A DNA stretch of 64,000 nt from positions 54,285,177 through 54,349,176 of the forward strand of contig NC_062214.1 of NCBI RefSeq assembly GCF_902686445.1, given 5' to 3'. Numbering within the stretch: position 1 is the stretch's first letter; each line of letters starts with the position of its first letter. Below are positions 22,032 to 34,269 of the stretch, piece after piece. This DNA comes from Sciurus carolinensis (taxonomy: Eukaryota; Chordata; Mammalia; Rodentia; Sciuridae). The position numbers were made by a program, and so were the translations under genes. Under the pieces are notes generated by a model that was not told where the DNA came from, ran no database searches, and saw nothing but the letters and a program-made list of their open reading frames with translations.

Positions 22032-22157
22032 AGGACTCGGGTTGTGGCTCAGTGGTAAAGCGCCTGCCTAGCATGTGTGAGGCACTGGGTTCGATTCTCA
22101 GCACCATAAATGAATAAGTAAAATAAAGGTCCATTGACAACTAAAAAAATTTTTTTA
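22032..22157 (+). repeat. ID SINE with long 3' tail
   Basis: ID body to TTCTCAGCACCATAAATGAA, then AAATAAAGGTCCATTGACAA and CTAAAAAAA. Confidence 0.88.
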
Positions 22158-22208
22158 AAGGAAGGGAGGAAGGGACGAAGGGAGGGAGGGGGAGGGAGGA
22201 AGAAAAAA
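22158..22208. repeat. (GGGA)n-type purine repeat
   Basis: An imperfect GGAAGGGAGGAAGGGACGAA run adjoining the A tail of the preceding ID element. Confidence 0.85.
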
Positions 22209-22559
22209 TGACTAGGGCGGAGGCCTAGATAACAATATGTTCAAAGAAAGGACATCTGGGGAAATGCCATGCCCTCACCCTGCTCTCCTAACAGCACCTC
22301 TCAACATGGACACATCCCTTCGAAGGTAGTGAACCCATCTTCACTGGAAAAAATCCAACTTCTCTGTCAAGGTCTATGTTAAATGATGGCTTCTCTGTGA
22401 AGCATTCTGTGAGACTTGGATTATTGTTTGGCAAATATTTACTCCCTCCCCTCTCACTGTGGGAGGAATGTGTCTCAAGACTTTCCCCACCTCAACCTTT
22501 TTTAAAAAGATTTTCTCTCAATAGCTGTGGCTGCCTGCTATCTACTCAATTCCCTAATC

Positions 22560-22975
22560 CAGACAGTAGCACTTTCTGGGTTCAAGGCAGTCCCCAAAGG
22601 TTGCCTCCAGGCCCTTTTGCTCTGGGCTCTGCTCTGTGACTTACTTTGGCCAATGTGATATTTGAAGACATGACCTGGGGCAAAGCCTTGGCATGGGCTT
22701 GGTGGCACAGCTTGTCCTTTTGTACCTCTGCAGTTGCCATGAGCAATGTTTCCCCCAGGTAGCCCTTATTTGCAGAACAGTGAGAGACAGGACAGATCTC
22801 ATCCGGACCTGTGCCCAGGAGTCAATCTAGCCAGGCCCAGCTAAAATTGGCAGGGCTGCCCCAGGCAGTTTGCAGATATATGAGCCAGAAATAAATGCTT
22901 ATAATAATAAGCCACTGAATTTATGGGGCCATTTGTTATGCAGGATTACAAATAGTTGGTTTGATATACTTTCTG
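22560..22975 (+). repeat. MLT1-like MaLR LTR
   Basis: TTGGCCAATGTGATATTTGA, then AGCCAGAAATAAATGCTTAT and AAGCCACTGAATTTATGGGG fit the 3' part of old MLT1 LTRs. Confidence 0.55.
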
Positions 22976-23375
22976 TTTGTTTCCTCTTTCTGCTTGAGTT
23001 TCACTTTGTTCTCCTGGATTCTCTTTCTTAACTGTAGAGTTTATTATAGTCTGCCTTCCTACTGGTCTATGAGCCACTTGAGGCAAGGACTATGTCTGAT
23101 TTAGTTCTGGCTCCTTGGTACACAACTAAAAGGCACCCAGTGTTATCATCTGCTTCCTGTCCAGGACAGCTTAGTCTGAGTGGAGAGCCCATGAGAGCCT
23201 CTGCTTCCAGAACTCACCTGCAAGTTTGGTCAAGAATGTTCAAAAGTCCTGAGCTTTGGTATCACCCTGGGGAAAACAACTCATGCATTGCTACCTTCAC
23301 CAGGGACTACAGTGCCCATTTTCTTGACCAAACTAACACGTGAAAATAGGGAAAGACCTTCTTAAGGTTCACTTA

Positions 23376-23585
23376 TCCACCAAGGGTAGGTTCCAAGATG
23401 TTCTGTGGATGCCTAAAACTGCGGATAGTACCAAACCCTATATAAACTCTATTTTTTGCTATACATACATATGATAAAACTTAATTTATCAGTGGACACA
23501 GTAAGAGATTGGCAATGATAATAATTCAGAAAAATTGCACCAATATACTATAATAAAAAGATATTTTACATTTATGAATTGTAGT
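23376..23585 (+). mobile_element. Tigger-type DNA transposon fossil (MER2-like)
   Basis: GTGGATGCCTAAAACTGCGG, then ATAGTACCAAACCCTATATA, CTATACATACATATGATAAA and CACAGTAAGAGATTGGCAAT follow the MER2-type order. It is non-coding and immobile. Confidence 0.7.
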
Positions 23586-23586
23586 T

Positions 23587-23697
23587 GGGTACCGTGGTAC
23601 ATGTCTGTCACCCCAGGTACTTGGGAGCCTGTGGCAGGAGGATCACTTGAGTCCAGGAATTTGGGACCAGCCTGGCTAACAATAGCAAGACTCTGAA
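23587..23697 (+). repeat. 7SL-derived monomer (FLAM/B1-like)
   Basis: GGTACATGTCTGTCACCCCA, then GAGGATCACTTGAGTCCAGG and GACCAGCCTGGCTAACAATA without an ID half; older than the dimers. Confidence 0.7.
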
Positions 23698-23868
23698 GTT
23701 ACAGAGATCTGGGTTCCACCTTTAGTGGCTGTGAAGAGGAGGCAAGTCAGTGGAATCTGTGTGGCTCAGTTTTTTATCTATAAAATATGTATGATGATGC
23801 TCATATTATGAGATTGTGCCTGCCCCTAGGAAGCACTTCCTAAATGTTAGCTACCATTTTTGCTGTTA
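23698..23868 (+). repeat. MIR fossil
   Basis: GATCTGGGTTCCACCTTTAG, then TTATCTATAAAATATGTATG and CCTAAATGTTAGCTACCATT. Confidence 0.65.
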
Positions 23869-25333
23869 TTCTTTCTATTAAATGGGTCCATTATTGCTAG
23901 ACCTCATAAACACAAGAAAAGACTGTGTTAAAAGGACCAAGTCCATCATACTCTAAGAGGAGAACCAAACACAGTTTTCTGAATACACAGAGGGTTCTGT
24001 CAGCGCCGCTGACCCTCCTCTTAAGCCAGTCTGGTTGGGGAGGCTACAAGCATCCTCCATCTTTTCAAGGCCCAGTTTTCAGATCCCAGAGCCACACAGC
24101 CAACCTCTTACTGTTTACTTGCTCTAAGCCTGATCTTCTAAGGACTAAGTCTCCATCCACTGGTTTCCATGAGGGCTTTGCTTCCCTCCAATGAGCTCTG
24201 CAAACCTCCAGAGGCCTTTTTGTTGGTTCCAGGGTGAAACCATGAAAACTGGAGTCTGCTTGGACCCCTCCCTTCCCTAAAGTCAGGCGGTGTAAACCCT
24301 CCTCATGATGTTTTTTCAATTCGTGTAGGTCAATCGGATATTGTCTCCTGGGAGACTGAAGCTTGAATAGGAGATACCCAAAGTTTGGGAGTCATAAAAA
24401 TTGTACCACATTAATGGCAGTGCCCTGAAGAAAATGTTCCTGAAGGCCCAGTTATTCAGCAGTTCCTCAGAGTCTGTGTGCTGCTCGCTGACTTTCTCCC
24501 AGGTCCCCGTGGGGCTGAGTTGCTTCAGTTCACTAGCTTGGGAAGACAGAACTCCCTGAGGAGTGGCCTGGGAATGCTGCCATTGTCTCTCCTGGCCTGG
24601 GTGACTGGCCTGCCATCCAGGATCCTGTGTTTGACTCCGCCTTCTCTTTTGGATCCGGTGGAGCAAGGGAATCTGGTAATATGAGTGACTTCCTACTCCA
24701 GGTGCTTTCTGAAGTGAGCTCCCTGGCCTGGTTCTGGGAACTTCCTATGTGACACCATCACACTTCCCTAGTCACTGGGAACAACACCGCTGGATCACTA
24801 CTCACCAAGGGGCCTGAAAACCAGCATTCCCCACAGCAAGGCCTGACAAACACCGGTCCTACTGAGTGCTAAGGAGGGATATACAAATCAGGGCTGATAC
24901 AGATGTAGGGTACTGGCTGCAGAGTGAAGAAATGTCTGTACCCAAGGACTTCTCTGTCTCTTTAAAATGCCAGTCCATTTCTAAAAGGTTGACGTGGTCG
25001 TTAACATTCCTCAAACTGTTTGTACCTTGAACCCTTTCTCTTTGGAACACCTCATGGGACCAATGTTCTGTAGAATGCAAGGAAATAGGTAGGGATGGAA
25101 GAGGGCAAGATGGGGGAGAATTAGAGACTCTCAAAGTACCAAAAGATGGAACAAAAAAATGAGAAAAAGCATAAGAAAAGGACAAGATGGCACCACAGAG
25201 CATCCAACATGGAGGACCAAGTGGGCCTAGGCCACCTCTATTGGTTGTCAGTATAATGTAAGTGAATGACTAAGAAAGCACACTTGAGGAGACTTAATAC
25301 TAACTGGAGAGTGCAGTTGCTTCTCCAGTGAAG
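23869..25333. other. Intergenic, nothing assigned
   Basis: Open frames on both strands (24065-24319 and 24316-24666 minus, 23925-24194 plus) are overlapping and unlike known proteins. No repeat is recognised. Confidence 0.5.
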
Positions 25334-25348
25334 AGCGCCCCCTGGTGA
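25334..25348 (-). promoter_or_regulatory. Strong CTCF-like motif
   Basis: AGCGCCCCCTGGTGA is the complement of TCACCAGGGGGCGCT, which differs from the CTCF core CCACCAGGGGGCGC only at the first base. It lies in unique sequence about 7.6 kb beyond the CRTC3 end. CTCF sites of this type anchor loops and insulate; occupancy cannot be judged from sequence. Confidence 0.55.
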
Positions 25349-25504
25349 ACTCTCTCAGCCTAGCAACAACCATTATTGGTATCCAGCCCACCACCTGCCC
25401 ATTGGCATCCTCTGATCAGAAGTCAATTTTTGGTTTTTTTGTTTGTTTGGTTTTTGGTTTGGGGATTTTTGTTTGTTTGTTTTGTTTTGGTTTGGTTTGG
25501 TTGT

Positions 25505-25688
25505 TTTTTGTACCAGGTATTGAACCAAGGGGCACTTAACCATTGAGCCACATCCCCAGCCCTTTTTCTTTTTTATTTTGAGGTAGGGTCTCACTAAGTT
25601 ACGGAAGATGGCCTTGAATTTGCACTCCTCCTGCCTCACCCTTCTGAGCTGCTGGGATTACAGGCATGCACCACCACACCCGGCCAAT
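25505..25688 (-). repeat. B1-ID dimeric SINE, near full length
   Basis: It starts after a GTTTGTTTGG-rich tail (25430-25504), GTACCAGGTATTGAACCAAG, and runs to GCATGCACCACCACACCCGG. Confidence 0.9.
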
Positions 25689-25894
25689 TTTTGTTTTTTA
25701 ATTTAAAAATGCCTGCCTGGACATTTCATTTGTGTGACTCACAAATACAAGCTCATTAGAAAGTCAAATGCCTGGTAAAATTATCATTGTTTGCAATGAC
25801 ATGATTCTAGGATTGTAAATTTGGAGAAAATCAAATTTAAAAATTGCAAGAAACGAGATATCAGTTATAGGATTATATATTTAAAAAATAACAA

Positions 25895-26640
25895 GGGAGA
25901 GAATGAATCAAGATGGCAGCTTGAGCACTTGTTCCAACTTTCCCATCTCAACCCAAATCTCTAAACATGATCAAAAAATATGTAGCTTTAGATCACAGTG
26001 GGGCTAGAAACCACAAAGGGATGTTCTCAGTATCAGAAATGATGAGGAATAAAGAACCCTCAAAAGGGAAAGGCAAATAGATGGGATAAATTGAAGGCGA
26101 ACTATCCGACCCTCTATGTGATCAGGAGAGGACTCCTGTAAAGAGCAGGGCCAGGGCAGGAAGCAGAAGAGGCCCTGGCAGCTCGAGGTGACTGATTGGT
26201 GAGGTGTGGCAAGGGTTGCTCCTCCCTCATCCCACCACACAGTTGGCAACATGTTGCTGGCAGACAGCAGAGATAAGGACCAACTGAGGGGGAAATTATT
26301 CACCACACAGGTGAGGACTCAAGGCTCATTTCCTTTATAAACAAAGAGCCCTTTATCAATAAGATAAAGCCTCACAGGCCAACAGAAAACCAGGGCAAGG
26401 ATATGATCAGACATTCACAGAAATAGAAATAGAAATAACTAATAACCATATGAAAAGATCCTGGTTTTCACTCATAATTAAAGATATGCTAATTGAAACA
26501 ACAATGAGGTTCACATTGCTTATCATTTGCAAAGATTTTAAAAGATTGCCCATGCTCAGGGCTGGTGAGGTTGAGGGGATGTAAATTGGCACAACTTTTA
26601 TGGAGGACAATTTCCATCACCATCAAACATTATGATTGAG
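25895..26640 (+). repeat. Possible old L1 5'/ORF2 remnants
   Basis: GAATGAATCAAGATGGCAGC resembles an L1 5' start. Later, CAATGAGGTTCACATTGCTT and GCTGGTGAGGTTGAGGGGAT resemble L1 ORF2 3' sequence. The middle is not recognised. Confidence 0.4.
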
Positions 26641-26849
26641 GTTCTAGAAGAAAACAGGATAAAATATTTTTATATTGGTGAGTAGAAAAAAAAATCTTTC
26701 TAAGCAAAATCTAGAGGCCCTAAGGGAAAAAAATAGATCTGACCTCATAAAAATTGAAAAGTTCTAGAGAGATAAAGACCACAACAAAAATAAAGGACAA
26801 ATGACAGACACGATGTCCAACATGCATAATAATCCTAAAATACAGAGTC

Positions 26850-27470
26850 TCTTCATATCAAAGGATAAAGCTTTATAGTCCCATATATAAATGGTCAAGG
26901 GATAAGAACAGGCAATTCACAAGAGCAGACATTCAAATGGTCAGCAGTTGAGAAATGAGATTTATGCTCACTAGAGATCAGAGAAATGCCAGTTTAAAAA
27001 CTGATAATATCTACCACTGGCAAAAGAAAGGAGACCTCCTGTATGCTGCAGGCATTATATATTGGTAGTTTTTTATTTATTTATTTATTTTTAAGGTACT
27101 GGGGATTGAACTCAGAGGTACTCTTCCACTGAGTTACATCCCTAGCTCTTTTTATTTTTTATTTTCAGATAGAGCCCTGCTAAGTTGCCCAGGCTGTCCT
27201 AGAACTTGCAAAGCTCCTGCCTCAGCCTCCCGAGTTGCTGGGCTTACAGGTGTGTGCCATCATACCCAGAAGATATAGTTTTTTGAAGGCCATTTGGAAG
27301 AACATATCAAAACATCAAATGTGTAGACTTATAGCAATTCATCCTTTGGAAATCCCAGCTCAACTGTACTTGGATATGTGAATAAACATGCCTCATCAAA
27401 GGACTATTTGTATTAGAGGAAAATTGGAGGTAATCTAAATAATCAAAGAGTGGGAAGAGAAGGTGTTCAC
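26850..27470 (+). repeat. Old L1 fragment split by a SINE
   Basis: AAATGGTCAAGGGATAAGAA, then CAGGCAATTCACAAGAGCAG and CATTCAAATGGTCAGCAG match the 3' ORF2 region of mammalian L1M elements. After the SINE at 27082-27272 it resumes with GGCCATTTGGAAGAACATAT. Confidence 0.6.
27082..27272 (-). repeat. B1-ID dimeric SINE within L1
   Basis: GGTACTGGGGATTGAACTCA to GTGTGTGCCATCATACCCAG; it splits the older L1 piece. Confidence 0.88.
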
Positions 27471-28292
27471 TTTTTTTAGTTTTTGTATTGTTTGGATAGT
27501 TTTTTGTAGTTTTGTATTTCATAGGTTTTGTGATTAATGCTAAAAAGGAAGATGACCAAAAAAATTGCTGTATATTGGACTTTCTGGAAGTTGCTAGAGT
27601 GAACTGAAATTCTGGCACCTTCTATCCCTAAATCCCATTCAAATACCCCAGACATCCAACTGTCAAGCACAGTAAGAACAAAGGAGGAGGAACAAAACTC
27701 AGAATCCCGAATCCATACATTCCAGCCCCTCCTGGTGGGAAGGGAAGAGAGGAGGGCTCCCTTTCCATAGCCGCATCCCACCTGGCTGGAGAGGCTAACA
27801 CTGGGCAGGGTGTGTCCATCCTGGGCACGGGGCGGTGCATCCATCACTGCACTAAGGCTACAGAGAAGATGACTCCTCCCTTGGGCCAATGTCTGTGCCC
27901 AGCCCACATCAGGGAACTAGGACAAGAGCCCCACCCACCAGCTTCAGGTCTGGAATTGCTCTGGATGGAAAGAGGAGAACTCACCCATGTTGCCCCAAGT
28001 CATGGAGCATTTACAGTGAAGACACAGAAGTTTGGGGACCCAGGAGAAAACTTGGGAAAAGGAAGATCCAAGACCATGATCAATCTGGACTGCAGATCTT
28101 TGCTCTGTCTTCTTCCAAATAACTCAAGGGACTCAGGCTTCTCCAGGTTGCTGCTCTTCTTTCTCCCTCCACCGTTTGGTCTCCTCTCACTACTCTATGC
28201 ATCACTCAGCCACAGGATCGATGGTCAAAATACCTACCAACTACTAATGCATGGGCACCCACCAATCAGACCACACACTAGCTGAGAATAAC
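27471..28292. other. Intergenic, nothing assigned
   Basis: A 143-aa frame (27476-27907, minus) and a 157-aa frame (27812-28285, plus) overlap on opposite strands. Neither resembles a known family, and no promoter or splice context supports them. Confidence 0.5.
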
Positions 28293-28570
28293 GGAGAGAA
28301 GTAGCAAATTATCCCAAAACTTGGTGGCTTAAAACAACACATATTTGTAATCTCACACATTTATGGGTCAGGAATTTGGCAATACTTAGCTGGGTAGTTC
28401 TGGCTCGGGTCTCTCATGGAGTTGTAGTCAAGATGGTGGTTGAAGAAGGCTTGGCGGAGGCTGAAGAATCTGCTTCCAAGATGTCTCACTCACAAGGCTG
28501 TTGGCAGGAGGCCTCAGCGCCTCACTAGAGGGCCTCTCTGGAGGGCTGCTTGAGTGTCCTCACCACATGG
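28293..28570 (-). repeat. MLT1-like MaLR LTR
   Basis: CCCAAAACTTGGTGGCTTAA then AACAACACATATTTGTAATC is the reversed 'ttgttttaagccaccaagttt' end of MLT1 LTRs; GTGGTTGAAGAAGGCTTGGC follows. Confidence 0.55.
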
Positions 28571-29885
28571 ATGTTAACTTAATGAATCGTGTTTGGAATT
28601 CCCTCCCCCACTGAATAGGGCTGCCTCGAAGGGTATTACAGAAAAGACAGTATGTGACTTCGAAGCATCATCTCCCATGGCTAACTGCCTCATTGTTTAG
28701 ATATTTTCAAGTTCATGTCCCAGAAAAGAGGAATCTGATTAGCTCTTCTGTTCTGTTTGTAGCAAGTCATGCCATAGATTGTCACAGGTCTATAAAATGG
28801 AGGCTCTAGGGAGAGATGTCTGCCCACTGTAGTCAATCAGAAGTCCCAGACACTATGGTTGACAAGTCTAGTACAATGGGGTCATATCTTATCTGAGGAC
28901 TGATTCTAACATCTCTGTGTAAAACTTTATCCCATATGGTCAGAATTACTCATGCAAATTCTTTAAATTACCCATAAATTTCTATACTACACAGTACCAA
29001 CAATCAAAACTCCAGCTCAGCCAGTTTTTCCTCCAAAAAGAGGACAGATGGCTGTTTTTTTGGTTGAGCACCAGATGAAGTAGATGGTTTGCTTTGTGGG
29101 TCATGTTGTTTGAAAAATATAGTTCTTCAGACATTAGAGTCACACGTCTCATGATGAGACACTCGGTGTAAGAGGCACGTGGGACCCACATGAGACCCAC
29201 TGAGAGAAGCAGAGTTGGGTCAAATCTCTGTCTTTACCCTGAACAGAACAGTGAGGAGAATCTCAGGCACTATTTAAATGGTCTTCTCCCTCCCTCTCCT
29301 TCCTCCTTTCCCCTTCCTCCTTTGAACACGTACATACTGCAAAGTTTAGCAACTTTTTTTTTAACATCCACTTGTTCTTGTTGGGTTCACACGTGAATTG
29401 CAAGGAAGTCTAAATAAAAGAGGAAGAAAATTAATCTGATCCTAGTGAGAAAACCCTGCGCACTAAAGTAAAAGACGAAAGCAGAAAAATCATATTGATA
29501 ATTCCATCCTCTGAAATCGATCTCTCACATGAAATGCAAGGCGATTTTAGAACACAGTTATTACCTATTCTCAGCGAGATCAGACAAGGATGGCGCAGGG
29601 GAGGTGGGTGCTTCATCATATTAGATTGTCCCTGGAAACCATGATGAACAGGCTCACAGGAAATTGGATTATTAAACAGAAGATAGATAAAAGGCACCTC
29701 TGTGGCAAGTGGGGGATATTAATGAAGAGATGAAAAGAACACAGGGACAATGCCAGGCTTTTAGGTTAAAGTGTGAAGATAGAGCGTGGGGAGGGGTTGG
29801 GGGAACAAACCTTAAATTTCTGGATAAATCAAAGGGAACAAATTAGTAATCAAAGACTTGGTCATTCCTTCTGTCTTCCCTGCTC
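28571..29885. other. Intergenic, nothing assigned
   Basis: No repeat or gene is recognised. The short frames here have no recognisable match. Confidence 0.5.
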
Positions 29886-29952
29886 AATCTCTCTCTTTCT
29901 CTTTCTCTCTTTCTCTCTCTCTCTCTGTCACACACACACACACACACACACC
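29886..29952. repeat. (CT)n-(CA)n compound microsatellite
   Basis: CT/CTTT units pass directly into a CA run at about 29929. Confidence 0.95.
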
Positions 29953-29959
29953 ACAATTA

Positions 29960-30075
29960 TAAAATCCACAAGGACAAAGTTTTGGCTGTTTTTCTTCACT
30001 GCTATCTCCCTAGAACTTAAACCAATACCTAACATATAGTAAGCACTCAGCAAACAGTTGTCAAATTAATGAGTA
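29960..30075 (+). repeat. MIR/L2-end fossil
   Basis: CCAATACCTAACATATAGTA and AGCACTCAGCAAACAGTTGT match the shared terminus. Confidence 0.5.
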
Positions 30076-30157
30076 AAAGACTTTAAATGAACTGAGATGG
30101 GTCATTTTGTACCAATCAAGATGAGAAGGCAACCTAACACTAAGAGTTTATTTTATT

Positions 30158-30285
30158 GATTTACTTTTTGAGGTAGAATCTTGCTATATTGCACAGGCTG
30201 GTCTCAAACTGCAGATTTCAAGTGATCCTCCCACCTCAACCTCCTAAATGCTAGAAGTATAGGCATGTGCCACCATGCTCAGCAA
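30158..30285 (-). repeat. 7SL-derived monomer (old)
   Basis: TTTGAGGTAGAATCTTGCTA, then TTTCAAGTGATCCTCCCACC and GGCATGTGCCACCATGCTCA; no ID half. Confidence 0.7.
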
Positions 30286-30376
30286 TCCTGGTAAAATTCT
30301 TGAGCTTGGTATAAAAATAAAGATTTCTCCCAAAGTTGAAAGAGAAAAAAAAAACATAATTTTTAAAGATCTTAAT

Positions 30377-30827
30377 TGTGTTAGTCAGCTTTTTGTTGCT
30401 ATGACTAACATACCTGACAAGAACAACTTAGAGGAGGAAAAGTCTATTTTGGGCTCATGGTTTCAGAGTTTCAGTCCATGATCAGGCAACTCCATCCCTC
30501 TGGGACTGAGATGAGGCAGAACATCATGGCAGAAGGGCCTGGTGGAGGAAAACAGATCCATTCATGGCAACCAGGAAGTAGAGGGAATGAGGAACCAGGG
30601 ACAAGGTATAATCCCCAAAATCATACCTCCAGTTACCTACTTCCTCCAGCACACCCTACCTACCTACAATTATCACCAGTATAGTAATTCATTCAAATTA
30701 TTAATTCATCAAAAGGATTAATACACTGATGAGATCGTACTCTCAGTTTAATTATTTTACCCCTGAGTCTTGCTACATTGTCTCCTGAGCCTTTAGGGGA
30801 CAGACACCTCATATTCAAAGCATAACA
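30377..30827 (-). repeat. MaLR solo LTR with TTAAT target duplication
   Basis: A 451-bp TG...CA unit: TGTGTTAGTCAGC at one end and TTCAAAGCATAACA at the other. TTAAT flanks it at 30372-30376 and 30828-30832. The text AGAGGAGGAAAAGTCTATTT is shared with the LTR at 42060. Confidence 0.8.
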
Positions 30828-30832
30828 TTAAT

Positions 30833-32157
30833 GATCAAGACAGCCTTGAACTTCATACAACAGCAGTCAGGGCCTGAGACAATGTGGTGAAAATTATCCA
30901 ATCCTTAAGGGAAAAATGTTCTCCCAGGGCTCCTGAAGCCAGCAGTGATGTCAGCCACATAGGAAGACAATTGAAGGAAATCTCAAACCTGGAAACTCAG
31001 GGAAATGCCTCTCAGCCTTCAGTGAGACCCAGAGAAGGAAGGACCCCTGGAAGGGAGAAAACTTCACTGTCCCATCCTGGTTATGGAGCACCTTCTGTGG
31101 GCCTCCTGCCTCTGTTCTCCTGGGACTCAGGTGAACAGATGAATATTAGCAATCAGGGGGCAGCTTCAGTCCCTGTTGAAAGGTCAGGCTTCCAGGGCAG
31201 CTAGGAGGTTACAGCCTCATCTACCTTAGGCAGCATCAGCTCTGGGACATTGCAGGCCTTTGGGCGACCTAAGGAATACTCTTCCCAGACACTACATGCC
31301 ATTGGGTAATGCTTGGGCTGGACACCTCCCCCAGCAGAACTGAGACACTGATGTGTAGATGCAGGACCCCCCGTAGTGAAGGGTACAGGACAGGAAATAG
31401 GAAGATTAGGCCTTCAGCCCAGTATGGTGTTCAAGGTGAGGAGGGAAATGCTGCCAGTGTCCCTGTCTCAGGTCCTGTCTCTGGCTTCCAGCCTAGTGAG
31501 TTAGTTTCCTCTGAACCTAGGATGGCCTTCTCTCCCTTCCCCGTGAGCCCCAGTGTCCTTGATGGGTCCAGATTTGGACACCCCCCATTGAATTCAGGTG
31601 TGCTTCACAGTCAGCACATGAAAGGACAGGGCCCCCAAAGACCCATGTGGAAGTGGAGGAGCCCCTGAAGCCATGTCCTCCATTCCTGCTATCTTCCCAT
31701 CCACTCCTGTTGCTGTGGCCAGTGTACCTCCCTGGGGACATCAGTTTAATGCTTTCAACCTGTATTTATTGAGCACCTACTGTGACAGTGAGTTGGTGGA
31801 CAACACTCACCAAACCTGCCATCCGAGGGTTGTCCCTCCAAAGAGATGAGTGAGGCAGACTCTGCCCAGGACCAGCTGCTCTGAGCTCCCTGAGTGCTCC
31901 CCAGCCTTGCTCCACATTCCCATCCTGTGCTCACTAAGAAAGTAGGCAGTACTTTTTGTACCTTGGGGACAAAAATAAAAACCCAGTCACTTAAGTGTCA
32001 CTCCTACAGCAGCATTGACTTCATGACTAGAGATGGGGGAGGGGGGAAACCAGTGTCTGAACAAAGAGACATACTTAGCAAGTTTTATTATCCTGACTGA
32101 CATGCCAATTCCCATCCCTTTTGGGAAAAAAAAAGCACTGAATGCCCATCCCCACCC
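30833..32157. other. Intergenic, mostly unassigned
   Basis: Unique-looking, fairly GC-rich sequence; a small L2/MIR-like piece is at about 31744-31800 (GTATTTATTGAGCACCTACT). Frames at 30884-31204 and 31309-31668 (plus) are not recognised. Confidence 0.5.
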
Positions 32158-32490
32158 TCAAAAAGAATAAAAATAAATTACCGGAACAGACACACAACAG
32201 CAGCTTAGCTCCCCACGAGCCCAAGAACTGTCTGGTGGCTGAGTCACTGGGGAGTGTACAGATGCAAGGGACAGAGTCCCTTCCTCCAGGTTAACGAAGC
32301 GGAGCAGCAGGGCCAGCTCCTGGAATCCTGGGCCGAGTGTAGAAATGTGGGGGCAGCCAGAGCAGGGTCTTCCTGTCCTTCTGTCTTTCTCAATCTGTGC
32401 CTCCATCTCTTCTCTGATCTTCCTGGCATCATCTCTTTCTCTTTTTCTCTTACTTCTGTCTCTCTTTGTCCTCCCATTTCTCCATCACTT

Positions 32491-32491
<1 letters not shown>

Positions 32492-32548
<57 letters not shown>

Positions 32549-32558
32549 TCTCTCTCTG
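32492..32558. repeat. (TC)n microsatellite
   Basis: About 33 TC units with one CC interruption, abutting the tail side of the antisense SINE at 32559. Confidence 0.97.
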
Positions 32559-32735
32559 GTAGTAAGGATTGAACTCAGGGATGACTAACCACTGAGCCAC
32601 ATCCCCAGCCCTTTATTATATTTTATTTAGAGACAGGGCCTCACTGAACTGCTGAGACTGGCTTTGAACTTGGGATCCTCCTGCCTCAGCCTCCCAAGTT
32701 GCTGGGATTGCAGGCAAGCGTCACTGCACCCAGCA
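32559..32735 (-). repeat. B1-ID dimeric SINE
   Basis: GGTAGTAAGGATTGAACTCA to CAAGCGTCACTGCACCCAGC; its tail has become the TC repeat. Confidence 0.9.
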
Positions 32736-33084
32736 CTTGGTCTCTCTTTTTGACTTTGCCTCCAGCCATCTCTGTATTTCAGGACAGAGGTATCTCATCC
32801 TTGCTTCCATGAACATCTGCTTTCCACCCCACTGGCTCTACAGACCAGCCAATCTTTTCATATCCCCAACAAGTTTGATGTCTACATATGTTAACTGACC
32901 CTATCATTAAGGGTCCCCATTCCACATCTCCAGGGCAGAGGGACATTGGCTCAGCCCTGGAATATTTTCTTTGGGGTCAGTGGCCCCTTTTGTCTAAGGC
33001 TGCTGTGGGTGTAGGCAAGTACATTTGGAGTGGGACAGAGTTCTGCTCCCCAGAGTGGGGAGCAGAAGTGGGTGCGAGAGTCTT

Positions 33085-33291
33085 CTTTTTGGTACCAGGG
33101 ATTGAACCCAGGGATGCTCTACCACTAAGCCACATCCCCAGCCCTTTTTTAAATTTATTTTTTTGAAGCAGAGTCTTGCTAAGTTGCTTAGGCCCTCTCT
33201 AAGTTGCTGAGACTGGCCTTGAACTTGTGATCCTCCTACCTCAGCCTCCTGAGTCACTGGCATTTTGGCATGCATCACTGTACCCAGCTTG
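33085..33291 (-). repeat. B1-ID dimeric SINE
   Basis: GGTACCAGGGATTGAACCCA to ACTGTACCCAGCTT. A + strand scrap of a left half (GACCTAAGCAACTTAGCCAG, to about 33331) follows. Confidence 0.88.
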
Positions 33292-33604
33292 GACCTAAGC
33301 AACTTAGCCAGACCCTCTCTCACAGTAAGTGAGAGTTTTTAAGTAAGTAAGTAAGTTGGAGTGAGAGTTTTTAAATACAGGGGAAAAACCCGGGGTACAA
33401 CTCAAAATAATTCATCTACTTAGGGCAATGAACATTTTGTGTGATACTATAATGGTGGACACACATCATTATATATTTGTCCAAACCTATAGAACATACA
33501 CCAAGAGTGAATCTTAATGTAAACTAGTGACTTGGGTGGGGGCTGTTGATAGGAGATGCTGTGCATGTGTGGGGCAGGGGCATATGGGAACTCTCTGTAC
33601 CTGC

Positions 33605-33755
33605 CTATTTATTTATTTATTTGTAGTGGAAGATGACAGCATGCCTTTATTTTATTTGTTTATTGTTTATTTTTATGTGATGTTAAGGATCAAACCCAGT
33701 GCCTCACACATGCTAGGTGAGCACTCTACCACTGAGCACAACCCCAGCCCCTGCC
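33605..33755 (-). repeat. ID SINE with long 3' tail
   Basis: TATTTATTTATTTGTAGTGG and ATGCCTTTATTTTATTTG (tail), then TGTTAAGGATCAAACCCAGT (ID body). Confidence 0.82.
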
Positions 33756-33811
33756 TCTTTATTTTACTGTAAACCTTAAACTGTTCTAAATAAAGTCTTT
33801 AAAAAATTAAA

Positions 33812-33998
33812 TTAAGCCAAGTGTGGTGGTGCCTGCCCATAATCCCAGTGATTTGGGAACCTGAAACAGAAGGATTGCAAGTTCAAGGCCAGCTGAAGCA
33901 ATTTAGCAAGACCCTGTCTTAAAATAAAAAATAAAAGGGGCTGGGGATGGAGTGCAGTAGTCAAGCACCCCTGGGTTCAATCCCCAGTGCCAGAAATT
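33812..33998 (+). repeat. B1-ID dimeric SINE
   Basis: AGCCAAGTGTGGTGGTGCCT to TTCAATCCCCAGTGCCAG; an AATT-type repeat (33996-34024) extends its tail. Confidence 0.9.
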
Positions 33999-34213
33999 TA
34001 ATTAATTAATTAATTAACTAATTAAAAATAAAACCACACACAACAAAAGTAAAAACCTTCTATGTTAAAAGTTCCACAAAAAGAGGTGTATGGAAGTCTC
34101 TGGGAAAGAGACTACATGCAACTCTCCTACTGCTTTGTACAATCTTTGTTTTTCATTTCTTTTCTTTCTTTCCCTTTCTTTTTTTCTTTTCTTTTCTTTT
34201 GTTGTTATTTTGT

Positions 34214-34269
34214 TTTGTTACTGGGGATTGAACCTCGGGGCACTTTACAGTGAGCTACATCCCCAGGTT
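34214..34269 (-). repeat. ID-type SINE fragment
   Basis: GTTACTGGGGATTGAACCTC to GCTACATCCCCAGG, directly adjoining the next SINE and preceded by a T/C-rich tail (34150-34213). Confidence 0.8.
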
